From contig DASWNP010000059.1 of assembly GCA_036399175.1 (NCBI GenBank), positions 124,001-188,000 on the forward strand: a DNA stretch of 64,000 nt, given 5' to 3'. Shown one piece after another: positions 20,429 through 30,450 of this stretch (position 1 is its first letter; the number at the start of each line of letters is the position of its first letter). This stretch comes from DASWNP01 sp036399175 (GTDB taxonomy: Bacteria; Acidobacteriota; Blastocatellia; Pyrinomonadales; Pyrinomonadaceae). The notes under the pieces are model-generated. The model did not search any database. It was not told the DNA's origin and worked only from the letters and a program-made list of their open reading frames with translations. The position numbers were made by a program, and so were the translations under genes.

Positions 20429-20520
20429 TAAAAAGGGCAAATGTAAAAAGGCGAAAGGCAAAAGTGAAGCGGAGAAATCCGTCTCACTTTTGCCTTTTGC
20501 CCTCTGCCTTTTGCCTTCTT
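20429..20520. repeat. Heptad hairpin 9 (units aaaggca/aaaggcg)
   Basis: Arm 1 is 20429-20467 and arm 2 is 20484-20520, with loop agcggagaaatccgtc. It abuts the groEL stop codon at 20520 on the minus strand. Confidence 0.85.
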
Positions 20521-22154
20521 TAGTAGTCGTAATCGTCACCACCGCCGGGCATCTGCGGCATGGCGGCCTTCTTCGGCTCGGGCGCATCGGTGATGGCCGC
20601 ATCGGTCGTGAGCAGCAGACCTGCGACAGAGACGGCGTTCTGCAAAGCCGTGCGGACGACTTTGGTCGGGTCGATGATGCCTGCGGCGACGAGGTCTTCA
20701 TACTGTCCGGTGGCTGCGTTCAACCCTCGCGCGCCCTTCGACTCTTCGACCTTGCCGATGGCTATCGCGCCGTCAACTCCGGCGTTCTCGGCGATGCGAC
20801 GAAGCGGCTCTTCGAGCGCGCGGCGCAGAAGCTTGATGCCGGTGCGAACGTCCGGCTCGTCGGTCTCGATTTTGTCGAGCACACGCGAGGCGCGCACCAG
20901 CGCGACGCCTCCGCCCGGAACGATTCCTTCCTGCGCGGCTGCGCGAGTGGCGTTGACGGCGTCCTCGACGCGCATCTTCTTCTCCTTCATCTCGGTCTCG
21001 GTGGCCGAGCCGACGCGAATCACGGCCACGCCTCCGGCGAGCTTCGCCAAGCGCTCCTGCAACTTCTCGCGGTCGTAGTCGGAAGTGCTCTCTTCAATCT
21101 GGCGTCGAATGGTCTGCACGCGTCCTTCGATGCTGCGGCGGTCGCCCGCGCCTTCGATGATGGTCGTATTGTCTTTATCGACGATGACGCGCTTGGCCGA
21201 GCCGAGGTCTTCGAGCGTGACGTTCTCAAGCTTGACTCCGATGTCTTCGGTGATGACCCGACCGCCCGTGAGCGCGGCGAGGTCTTCGAGAATCGCCTTG
21301 CGCCGGTCGCCGAAGGCGGGAGCCTTGACGGCGCAGACCTTGATGGTGCCGCGCAGTCGATTGACGACCAGAGTCGCCAGCGCATCGCCCTCCACGTCTT
21401 CGGAGATGATGAGCAGGGCGCGACCCTGATGAGCGGCCTGCTCAAGCACGGGAAGAAGGTCGCGCATGGCGGCAATCTTCTTTTCGTGAAAGAGAATCAG
21501 AGGCTCTTCGAGGACGGCCTCCATGCGGTCGGGGTTGGTGACGAAGTAGGGCGAGAGATAACCCCTGTCGAACTGCATGCCTTCGACGATGTCCAGCTCA
21601 GTCTGAAGCGTGCGCGATTCTTCGACCGTGACCACTCCATCCTTGCCGACGCGCTCCATCGCTTCGGAAATCAGCTCGCCAATCTCGCGGTCGTTGTTGG
21701 CCGAGACGGAAGCGACGTTTGCCAAATCGTCTTTGCTCTTGACCGGCTTCGACATCCGCTCAAGCTCGGCGACGACCGATTCCGTGCCCATCTGAAGTCC
21801 GCGCTGCAAGGCCATCGGGTTTGCGCCCGCCGTGACGTTCTTGACGCCCTCGCGGAAAATCGCCTGCGCCAGCACGGTCGCGGTCGTCGTGCCGTCGCCC
21901 GCCGTGTCGTTCGTCTTGGTGGCGACCTCGCGCACCATCTGCGCGCCCATGTTCTCGTACTTGTCCTTCAGCTCAATCTCTTTAGCGACTGTCACGCCGT
22001 CCTTCGTAATCACGGGCGAGCCGAATTTTTTGGCGAGCACGACGTTTCTGCCCTTCGGCCCCAAAGTCACCCTCACCGCGTTCGCCAGCGTATTCACGCC
22101 CCGAAGCATCGCCGAGCGCGCCTCTTCTCTGAACTTCAACTCTTTCGCTGCCAC
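20520..22154 (-). CDS. groEL: Chaperonin GroEL (Hsp60)
   Basis: A 544-residue chaperonin that folds proteins in its ring cavity with GroES. It has the ATP-site motif GDGTTTATVLAQ (about residue 86), TLGPKGRNVVL, the apical-domain stretch FDRGYLSPYFVTNP and GGGVALVRA near 410. The tail ends PGGGDDYDY instead of the Gly-Gly-Met repeats of most GroELs. No groES is adjacent, and no CIRCE element is visible upstream. The gap to grpE holds a perfect 35-base-pair hairpin. Confidence 0.98.
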   Translation of the reverse strand: MAAKELKFREEARSAMLRGVNTLANAVRVTLGPKGRNVVLAKKFGSPVITKDGVTVAKEIELKDKYENMGAQMVREVATKTNDTAGDGTTTATVLAQAIFREGVKNVTAGANPMALQRGLQMGTESVVAELERMSKPVKSKDDLANVASVSANNDREIGELISEAMERVGKDGVVTVEESRTLQTELDIVEGMQFDRGYLSPYFVTNPDRMEAVLEEPLILFHEKKIAAMRDLLPVLEQAAHQGRALLIISEDVEGDALATLVVNRLRGTIKVCAVKAPAFGDRRKAILEDLAALTGGRVITEDIGVKLENVTLEDLGSAKRVIVDKDNTTIIEGAGDRRSIEGRVQTIRRQIEESTSDYDREKLQERLAKLAGGVAVIRVGSATETEMKEKKMRVEDAVNATRAAAQEGIVPGGGVALVRASRVLDKIETDEPDVRTGIKLLRRALEEPLRRIAENAGVDGAIAIGKVEESKGARGLNAATGQYEDLVAAGIIDPTKVVRTALQNAVSVAGLLLTTDAAITDAPEPKKAAMPQMPGGGDDYDY

Positions 22155-22175
22155 TTTGTTCTCCTCTGTTCAATT

Positions 22176-22263
22176 AGTCTGGAGTCGGGAGTCTGAAGTC
22201 TGGAGTCAAAACCAGAACGCTTTTTGTCTTTGACTCCAGACTTCAGACTCCCGACTCCAGACT
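22176..22263. repeat. Heptad hairpin 10, perfect 35-bp stem (units tctggag/tctgaag)
   Basis: Arm 1 is 22176-22210 and arm 2 is 22229-22263. They are exact 35-base reverse complements around the 18-base loop accagaacgctttttgtc. It lies between groEL and grpE, 12 bases from the grpE stop. Confidence 0.95.
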
Positions 22264-22275
22264 TTCTAAAAGAAA

Positions 22276-23010
22276 TTATTGCTCGACGGCCTTGCGCGCT
22301 TCGGCGCGCGCGCGCCCGACCTGCACGCGCGCGGGTTGGAGCAGTTGGCCGCCCATCTTGTAGCCGCGACTGTACTCGGCGGTGACGAGGCCGTCGCGCG
22401 CAGGCTCGACTTCGGTCATGTCAACCGCTTCGTGAATCTCCGGGTCGAAGAGCGCGCCGACGGAAGGCACGGGTTCGAGCCCGGCGACCGTGAGCGCGTT
22501 CTCGAAACCGCTCAGCGTGCCGCGCAGGCCGTCGAGCAGCGCCTCCTGCGTGCCGCCGCTCTCGGCCGCCTGCATCGCGCGCTTCAGGTTGTCCATGACG
22601 GGCAGAAGCGCCGTCACAAACGCGGCCTTCTCGCGCGCCGCGCGCTCGTCAGCCGCGCGGTTGAGACGCTGGCGCGTCTCGTCCGTCTCGCGCCGCAACT
22701 CTGCGCGCAACTGCTCGAAGCGACTCTGCACGTCTGTGACCTTCTGCTCGGCCGCGCGCGTGCGCGCCTCCAACTCTTCGACGTAGCTCGGCTTGAGGCT
22801 CGGCGCTTCGTCCGGCGCGTCGTCGCTTGCCCTCCGCTCGTCGTCGAGATTCACGCGACGGCGGTCGGTGACGCGAATCCTCTCCGCGCCCTCCGCCTCG
22901 CGCTCCAAGCCCACCCCTTCCGACGCAGGCTCGCGCCTCTCTTCGGCTCTCTCAGCCGCCTCCCTTTCTCGCATACGTAACTTCTTCTTCTCCCTACGAA
23001 AAGATACCAT
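22276..23010 (-). CDS. grpE: Nucleotide exchange factor GrpE
   Basis: 244 residues. GrpE releases ADP from DnaK. The C-terminal 140 residues carry the family pattern: a long coiled coil (RAAEQKVTDVQSRFEQLRAE), LLPVMDNLKRAMQAAE, and the beta domain with LFDPEIHEAVDMTEV and YSRGYKMGGQLLQPARVQVG. The first 90 residues are a highly charged extension rich in Arg/Glu that is longer than usual. No dnaK or dnaJ lies in the window. The start could be 23010 or the internal Met at about 22974; neither has a decisive ribosome-binding site. Confidence 0.92.
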   Translation of the reverse strand: MVSFRREKKKLRMREREAAERAEERREPASEGVGLEREAEGAERIRVTDRRRVNLDDERRASDDAPDEAPSLKPSYVEELEARTRAAEQKVTDVQSRFEQLRAELRRETDETRQRLNRAADERAAREKAAFVTALLPVMDNLKRAMQAAESGGTQEALLDGLRGTLSGFENALTVAGLEPVPSVGALFDPEIHEAVDMTEVEPARDGLVTAEYSRGYKMGGQLLQPARVQVGRARAEARKAVEQ

Positions 23011-23013
23011 GAT

Positions 23014-23130
23014 TAGTGAATAGTAAATCGTAAATGGTAAATAGTGAAAGGCGGGCTCTTTCTATTCACCGTTGAGCATTCACCATTCATCCCGTTTTAT
23101 CTATTCACGATTTACGATTCACGATTTACG
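23014..23130. repeat. Heptad hairpin 11 (units cgtaaat/ggtaaat), double
   Basis: Arms of cgtaaat-type units run from 23014 to about 23044 and from 23101 to 23130. A second inner pair (gaatggtgaatgc-type) lies around 23046-23090, with apex gaaaggcgggctctttc. The TAA stop of the Hsp20 gene at 23126 is part of a cgTAAat unit. Confidence 0.85.
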
Positions 23131-23593
23131 AAACTTTTATTTCCAGCCGGCGCGTGGGCTGCTCTGTGCGCTTGGGCAGACGAAGACGCAGCACGCCGTC
23201 TTTGTAGTCAGCCGTGATGGCCTCGCGATCGACGACCTGCGGGAGGCTGAAGCTTCTGACGAAGCGCCCGACGGGTCGCTCGGTGCGTCGCTGGTGTCCG
23301 CCCTCTGTGGCGGACGCGCGCTCGCCCCTGATGACGAGACGATTGTCGTCGAGACTCACGTCGAGCGCCTCGCGGTCGATGCCCGGCAAATCGAGCACGA
23401 CGACGAACTCCGTCTCCAACTCGAAAACGTCAGCCGCCGGATACCAATCGACGCGCTCCATCTCCGCTTCGCCCTCGTCCTCACCGCCGCCGCGCCCCTC
23501 GCCCTCGCGCTGCCGCGCCGCCTCCTCAAACAGACGGTTCATCCTATCCTGCAACAAAACCAAATCCCGCATCGGATTCCACCTGCGTCTCAT
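23126..23593 (-). CDS. Small heat shock protein Hsp20 (first copy)
   Basis: 155 residues. The alpha-crystallin domain spans about residues 50-145: VDWYPAADVFELETEFVVVL, DLPGIDREALDVSLDDNRLV, and the conserved A-x-x-x-x-G-V-L motif as ADYKDGVLRLRLPKR. The linker at residues 25-47 is Gly/Glu-rich. It is an ATP-independent holdase that would feed clients to ClpB and GroEL, encoded on both sides. The stop codon lies within hairpin 23014-23130. Confidence 0.93.
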   Translation of the reverse strand: MRRRWNPMRDLVLLQDRMNRLFEEAARQREGEGRGGGEDEGEAEMERVDWYPAADVFELETEFVVVLDLPGIDREALDVSLDDNRLVIRGERASATEGGHQRRTERPVGRFVRSFSLPQVVDREAITADYKDGVLRLRLPKRTEQPTRRLEIKVS

Positions 23594-23613
23594 CAGTTAA
23601 AACCCCCGAAAGA

Positions 23614-23701
23614 AATGATGAATTAGGAATGCGGAATGATGAATGAAAAGCAGAAAGCGTTTTGTCTTTAATTCCGCATTCATCATTCATCATTCAGCAT
23701 T
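23614..23701. repeat. Heptad hairpin 12 (units gatgaat/gcggaat)
   Basis: Arm 1 is 23614-23644 and arm 2 is 23670-23701. The apex is gaaaagcagaaagcgttttgtctttaa, split over positions 23645-23669. It is 4 bases from the clpB stop. Confidence 0.88.
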
Positions 23702-23705
23702 TGTC

Positions 23706-26309
<2,604 letters not shown>

Positions 26310-26398
26310 GATAACTGTTGAAAACCTCTCTCTAACCCTTCGACACTTTCAACCGACGCGGAGAAAAGCGTCAACCAAACAACGAACGTGAAAACGGA

Positions 26399-26470
26399 AG
26401 CGGTCAGCCTCCAGCCTTCGATTTCTCTTCGAGCCGCTCCGAGCAGGCTCAAGGCTGAGAGCTGACCGCT
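26399..26470. repeat. Heptad hairpin 13 (units ggtcagc/ctccagc)
   Basis: Arm 1 is 26399-26418 and arm 2 is 26451-26470. They match at 18 of 20 positions. It lies between the Hsp20 stop (26493) and the clpB start (26309), 22 bases from the stop. Confidence 0.75.
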
Positions 26471-26492
26471 CGATGCTACCGCCTGCCCGACT

Positions 26493-27032
26493 TTAACGCG
26501 CGCCGGCGGCCTTGTGCTGCTTTCCCTCGCCGGTCGTCGATTCACCGGCCTTCGCTTCGATGGTCTTCTGCGTGCCGGTGTTCATGCTCTCGCCGCTAAT
26601 CTCGATGCGGCGCGCCTTCACCTCTTCGCGTTTCGGAAGCGCCACGCGCAGCACGCCGTTCTTGTACTCGGCGCTCGCGCCTTCGCCCGAGACGGTCTGC
26701 GGCAGCGTGAACGAGCGGGTGAAAGCACCGTAGGAGCGCTCGACGCGATGATAATTGTCGCCCTCATCCGTCTTCTCGAAGCGACGCTCGCCGCGCAAGG
26801 TGAGCACGTTGTTCTCAATCGTCAGCTCGAAATCCTCTCGGTTCATGCCCGGCAGCTCGGCTTCGAGAACAATCTGGTCTTTGTTCTCGAAAATATCGAC
26901 GCTCGGCGTCCAGGCGCCGCGTCCGATGCCTTCGTCGCCGAAGGAACGCGTGAAATTGCTGGAGAACAGACGGTTAACCTCGTCCTGTAAACTACGCAGG
27001 TCGCGGAAAGGATCGTAACGAGTGATGCTCAT
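26493..27032 (-). CDS. Small heat shock protein Hsp20 (second copy)
   Basis: 179 residues with a typical Hsp20 N-terminus (MSITRYDPFRDLRSLQDEVN), an alpha-crystallin domain (TPSVDIFENKDQIVLEAELP and AEYKNGVLRVALPKREEVK) and an IEI motif (residues about 147-149) for oligomer contacts. A polar, low-complexity tail of 30 residues follows. It is first in the clpB operon, behind a near-consensus promoter with a possible HspR-type operator. The ribosome-binding site is aggaggttcaaaaATG. Confidence 0.95.
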   Translation of the reverse strand: MSITRYDPFRDLRSLQDEVNRLFSSNFTRSFGDEGIGRGAWTPSVDIFENKDQIVLEAELPGMNREDFELTIENNVLTLRGERRFEKTDEGDNYHRVERSYGAFTRSFTLPQTVSGEGASAEYKNGVLRVALPKREEVKARRIEISGESMNTGTQKTIEAKAGESTTGEGKQHKAAGAR

Positions 27033-27142
27033 TTTTGAACCTCCTGAAGTGCATGAAATTCTTAGAATTTTCGCCTCAGCCGGAAGCCTCCAGCCCGAAA
27101 AACCCGTCTCGGTGAAGGCCGCCGCTTGCTGAGTACGAGGGA

Positions 27143-27171
27143 ATAATAAAGGTTGAGTCTCTACTTGTCAA
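27143..27171 (-). promoter_or_regulatory. Sigma-70-type promoter of hsp20-clpB operon
   Basis: On the minus strand: TTGACA (27171-27166), a 17-base spacer and TATTAT (27148-27143). The transcript would start about 100 bases before the Hsp20 ATG. The -35 box is embedded in the palindrome TACTTGACAAGTA. Confidence 0.85.
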
Positions 27172-27172
27172 G
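27152..27172 (-). promoter_or_regulatory. HAIR-like operator (HspR type)
   Basis: The minus strand reads CTTGACA, 7 bases, ACTCAAC. The HspR-associated inverted repeat known from Actinobacteria is CTTGAGT-N7-ACTCAAG, so 11 of 14 positions agree. It overlaps the -35 box and spacer, the right place for repression. No hspR gene is in the window. Confidence 0.5.
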
Positions 27173-27333
27173 TACCCTGAGGGAAAATTTTGAGCAAAAA
27201 TCGACCGCTTCGGAAGATTCTGTTTTGAGAGAAATTGAGGAAACATAATAGAACAAAACAAAGCAAAGGGCGTATATTATATCGGTCATAAGCAGTCAGA
27301 CCGTACAGCATTGAAAATGTCAGGGTAGAGGAA

Positions 27334-27822
27334 ATGGACGAGAAAGACGAACGGATTCTGGAGATTCTTCAGGCGGACGGACGGATTACGAACGTCGAGC
27401 TGGCGCGGATGGTGGAGCTGACGCCTTCGGCGACGCTGGAGCGCGTGAGGAAACTGGAGGAGCGGGGGCTCATCAAGGGCTACATGGCGCTTCTGGACGC
27501 GAAGGCTCTGGGGCTTCCGCTCGTCGCCTTCATCTTCCTGCGGGTGGACGGCATCGAGAACGTCTTCGGGGCGGCGGACGAGACGGGCGAGCGTCTGGCG
27601 GCTCTGCCGTCCGTGCAGGAGGTTCATCACTTAGCGGGCGAGGACTGTTTTATCGTCAAAGTGCGGGCGCGAGATACGGACGACCTCTATCGCGTGCTGA
27701 AGCAGGAGTTCGGGTCTATCAAGAGCATCCGCTCGACGCGCACGACCATCGTTTTGAACACGGTGAAGGAGACGCCGCGTTTGAGCTGGCAGGGAAAAGC
27801 GGGGGTGGTAGATGGCAAATAA
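27334..27822 (+). CDS. Lrp/AsnC family transcriptional regulator
   Basis: 162 residues. The N-terminal winged helix-turn-helix is ILEILQADGRITNVELARMV then PSATLERVRKLEERGLIKGY. The C-terminal RAM/AsnC effector domain contains LPSVQEVHHLAGEDCFIVKV. Members sense amino acids and bind DNA as octamers. The gene overlaps the following DMT exporter by 11 bases, so it probably controls export of an amino acid or related metabolite. An AT-rich patch tatattatat at about 27272 may be its -10 region. Confidence 0.93.
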   Translation: MDEKDERILEILQADGRITNVELARMVELTPSATLERVRKLEERGLIKGYMALLDAKALGLPLVAFIFLRVDGIENVFGAADETGERLAALPSVQEVHHLAGEDCFIVKVRARDTDDLYRVLKQEFGSIKSIRSTRTTIVLNTVKETPRLSWQGKAGVVDGK

Positions 27823-28786
27823 GGAGAAATTGGCGGCCTACGCGGCGCTGGCGGCGGTCTGGTTCTTCTGGGGGACGACCTATCTGGCGATTCGCGTCGG
27901 GCTGGACGGATTGCCGCCGATGCTTCTGGCCGGAATACGTTTCACCGTTGCGGGCTCGGTTCTGTTTCTGTTGATGTACAGGCAGCAAGGCGCGCGTCTG
28001 CCAATCGGGCGGGAGTGGCTCAACCTGAGCATCGTAGGAGTGCTTCTGCTGGTCGTGGGAAACGGGGCGGTGGTGTGGGCTGAGCAGTGGATTCCGAGCG
28101 GGATGGCGGCGCTTCTGGTTGCGACCTCGCCTTTCTGGGTGGCGGGCTTCGAGAGAATGAGCCGCGACGGCGAGCGCATCGGGGCGAGGGTTTTGGTGGG
28201 GATGCTGGTCGGCTTCGGCGGGTTGGCGCTTCTGGTCGCGCCGGAAATCTTCGGCGCGCGGCTCGACGCCTATTACATCCTTGGCATCGTCGGACTTCAG
28301 ATAGCGTGCGCTTCCTGGTCGGGCGGGTCGGTCTATGCGAAGCATCATCCGGCGGGCGTTGCGCCTCTGATGAGCGCGGCGGTGCAGATGCTGGTGGCGG
28401 GCGTAGTGATGACGATAATGGGAACTCTGACGGGCGAATGGAGCGCGATGCGCCCGACGCCTAAGTCTCTGGGAGCGCTGCTGTATCTCATCGTCTTCGG
28501 GTCTATCGTGGCTTACAGCGCATATACATACGTGGTGCACAAGCTGCCGCTCTCCATCGTCTCGACCTATTCTTACGTGAACCCCGTCATCGCGGTGCTG
28601 CTCGGGTGGCTCATCCTGAGCGAGCCTCTGGGCTGGCGCGTCGCGGCGGCGACGGCGATTATCCTTTCGGGAGTGGCGCTGGTGAAGACTTCGCCGAAGG
28701 AGATTTGGACGGCGGTCAGGCGTTTGAGGCAAGGGAAGAACGGAAAGGAAACTGTCCTGGGAGCGACTTCGGCGTCGGCTCGTTAG
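27812..28786 (+). CDS. EamA/DMT superfamily exporter
   Basis: 324 residues with ten hydrophobic segments in two EamA halves. The first half has AALAAVWFFWGTTYLAIRVG, a hallmark of the drug/metabolite exporter start. The second ends with SYVNPVIAVLLGWLILSEPL, the conserved PVxAxLxGxxxLxE motif. It lies in the inner membrane and probably exports amino acids or metabolites; the overlap with an Lrp regulator supports this. The substrate is not readable. Confidence 0.92.
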   Translation: MANKEKLAAYAALAAVWFFWGTTYLAIRVGLDGLPPMLLAGIRFTVAGSVLFLLMYRQQGARLPIGREWLNLSIVGVLLLVVGNGAVVWAEQWIPSGMAALLVATSPFWVAGFERMSRDGERIGARVLVGMLVGFGGLALLVAPEIFGARLDAYYILGIVGLQIACASWSGGSVYAKHHPAGVAPLMSAAVQMLVAGVVMTIMGTLTGEWSAMRPTPKSLGALLYLIVFGSIVAYSAYTYVVHKLPLSIVSTYSYVNPVIAVLLGWLILSEPLGWRVAAATAIILSGVALVKTSPKEIWTAVRRLRQGKNGKETVLGATSASAR

Positions 28787-28815
28787 CTCCAGCTTAAGAC
28801 CTTCTGTTTCTGAGA

Positions 28816-28852
28816 GAGCATGAAGCTTTTGTCGAGCTTCATGCTCTTTTGC
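28816..28852. terminator. Rho-independent terminator after DMT exporter
   Basis: Perfect 12-base arms GAGCATGAAGCT (28816-28827) and complement (28835-28846) with a 7-base loop, then tttt. It separates the convergent exporter and channel genes. Confidence 0.85.
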
Positions 28853-28888
28853 TTTTGGTGCTTTTGGTGCTTTTGGTGCTTTTGGTGC
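28853..28888. repeat. Tandem 9-mer, four exact copies
   Basis: ttttggtgc is repeated four times without error, directly after the terminator T run. It is between convergent genes and non-coding. Confidence 0.95.
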
Positions 28889-28912
28889 GAGAACGGCTTG
28901 AATGTGAACTTT

Positions 28913-30346
28913 TCAGTCCATGCGGAAGAAGCGTTTGATGGAGGCGAGCAGCCCTGCCTTTTCGTCTTCGTTGACGTGCTTGGTTTCGGTCTTGGCGGCG
29001 AGACCGGCGCGGCGCTCGGCGATGGTGTGGGTGAGCGATTCGACGAGGTCGGGGTTGTTGTCGAAGAGGTGCTTGACGGCGCTGTGGCCTATCTCCAGCA
29101 CTTCGGTCTCTTCGGTGGCGACGACGTTGGCCGTGCGCGGCTCGCCCGTAAAGAGCGCCATCTCGCCGAAGATGTCGCCCTCGCGCAGGGTGGAGACGAC
29201 GCGCGGGCGTCCCTTGTCCGTTATCTGCACTTCGACGCCGCCGCGATGCAGGACGAACATTGAAGAGCCCTGGTCGCCCTCGCGGATGATTAGCTCGCCG
29301 GGCGCGAAGACGTGGCGCTCGGTGCTGCGTGCGAGCCGGGTCAACTCTTCGTCGGTGAGCGGAGAGAAAATATCGACGGCTGAGAGGCGTTCGGTGATGC
29401 CGTCGCGCAGGGCGGCGCTGTCGCCGTCCGCGTGCGGCGGCTGGATGTAGAGCGTGCGGGTCGGGAAGGGAAAGGTGAGATTGTTTCGACGGAAGGCGTA
29501 CCAGATGCGCTGGCGGACGAGCGCGTCGGTGTCGTTATAGCGCGCGTAGTCTTCGAGCCAGTATTTCACTTCGTAGTCGACGCCGTCCGTCCCGAGACCC
29601 CGCACACGGACGTTCGGCGTCATGTAGCGCAGGACGTTATCGACCTCGCGGACGGCTTCGCGGACGACGTGTATGACCTTCGAGGGCGAGTCGGAGTAGG
29701 CGGCGCTGAAGAAGACGATGCGCGCGTTGGCGTTGTCGCGCGGGCAGACCTCGATTGATTCCTTGCCGATGCTGCTGTTGCTCATCAGGACGATGTGGTT
29801 CTGAAAAGTCCTGATTTTCACCGCGCGCCAGGTGATGCTCTCGACCACGCCCGTCCCCTTGCCGACGACTATCACGTCGCCCACCTGAAAGGGCTTGTCG
29901 GCGTGCAGAGAGATTCCGGCGAAGAGATTGCCGAGCGTGTCCTGAAGCGCAAGACCGAGGATGATACCGAGGAGGGCAGAGCCTGAGAGCAACGCGCCGA
30001 AGGAGAGCGTCGGGAAGAAGAGGCGCAGGAGAAGGGCGATGCCGATGACGTAGGCGACGAGCGAGAAGATGTCGCGCATCAGGCTCGGCGCTTCGTAGCC
30101 TTTGCGCTTGCGGAAGAGGAAGAAGACGAACTCGTTGAGGACGCGTACGACGATGAAGACGACGCTGGCCGCCATCGCCAGCAAGGCCAGACGCGCCGCC
30201 CAGTCGTACCTGTGCAGCGGCTCCTCCCTGAGATCGAAGGAGATGGGCAGGGGCGAGATTTGAAAGATGAGATAACAGGCCAGCGCGAAAAAGGCTGTCG
30301 CCAGAAGCGGCGCGGCCAGTTGTTTCTTTAAGTGGGGGCGGTTCAT
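28913..30346 (-). CDS. MscS-family channel with C-terminal cyclic-nucleotide-binding domain
   Basis: 477 residues. Four hydrophobic segments lie before residue 155. The MscS pore/beta domain follows with LLGIILGLALQDTLGNLFAG and PFQVGDVIVVGKGTGVVESI. A cNMP-binding domain occupies residues about 345-455 (FAPGELIIREGDQGSSMFVL, then GDIFGEMALFTGEPRTANV with the phosphate-binding Gly-Glu and Arg). This architecture is known as the bCNG type; such proteins often respond to ligand more than to tension. It is probably an inner-membrane ion channel gated by cAMP or cGMP. It is followed on the minus strand by the 9-mer repeat and terminator. Confidence 0.92.
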   Translation of the reverse strand: MNRPHLKKQLAAPLLATAFFALACYLIFQISPLPISFDLREEPLHRYDWAARLALLAMAASVVFIVVRVLNEFVFFLFRKRKGYEAPSLMRDIFSLVAYVIGIALLLRLFFPTLSFGALLSGSALLGIILGLALQDTLGNLFAGISLHADKPFQVGDVIVVGKGTGVVESITWRAVKIRTFQNHIVLMSNSSIGKESIEVCPRDNANARIVFFSAAYSDSPSKVIHVVREAVREVDNVLRYMTPNVRVRGLGTDGVDYEVKYWLEDYARYNDTDALVRQRIWYAFRRNNLTFPFPTRTLYIQPPHADGDSAALRDGITERLSAVDIFSPLTDEELTRLARSTERHVFAPGELIIREGDQGSSMFVLHRGGVEVQITDKGRPRVVSTLREGDIFGEMALFTGEPRTANVVATEETEVLEIGHSAVKHLFDNNPDLVESLTHTIAERRAGLAAKTETKHVNEDEKAGLLASIKRFFRMD

Positions 30347-30353
30347 GTTTTTA

Positions 30354-30449
30354 AGTCTGGAGTCTGGAGTCTAAAGTCTGAAGTCTGGAAATCAAAGACA
30401 GATGCTCTCTGTTTTTGACTCTAGACTTCGAGACTCCAGACTCCAGACT
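30354..30449. repeat. Heptad hairpin 14 (units tctggag/tctaaag/tctgaag)
   Basis: Arm 1 is 30354-30389 and arm 2 about 30418-30449. The apex caaagacagatgctctctgt extends the stem through acaga/tctgt. The hairpin ends 1 base from the stop codon of the NRAMP-like gene. Confidence 0.88.
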
Positions 30450-30450
30450 G

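Noticed and set aside
22155..22275. CIRCE operator before groEL
   Set aside because: No TTAGCACTC-N9-GAGTGCTAA-like sequence; the gap is taken up by a heptad hairpin.
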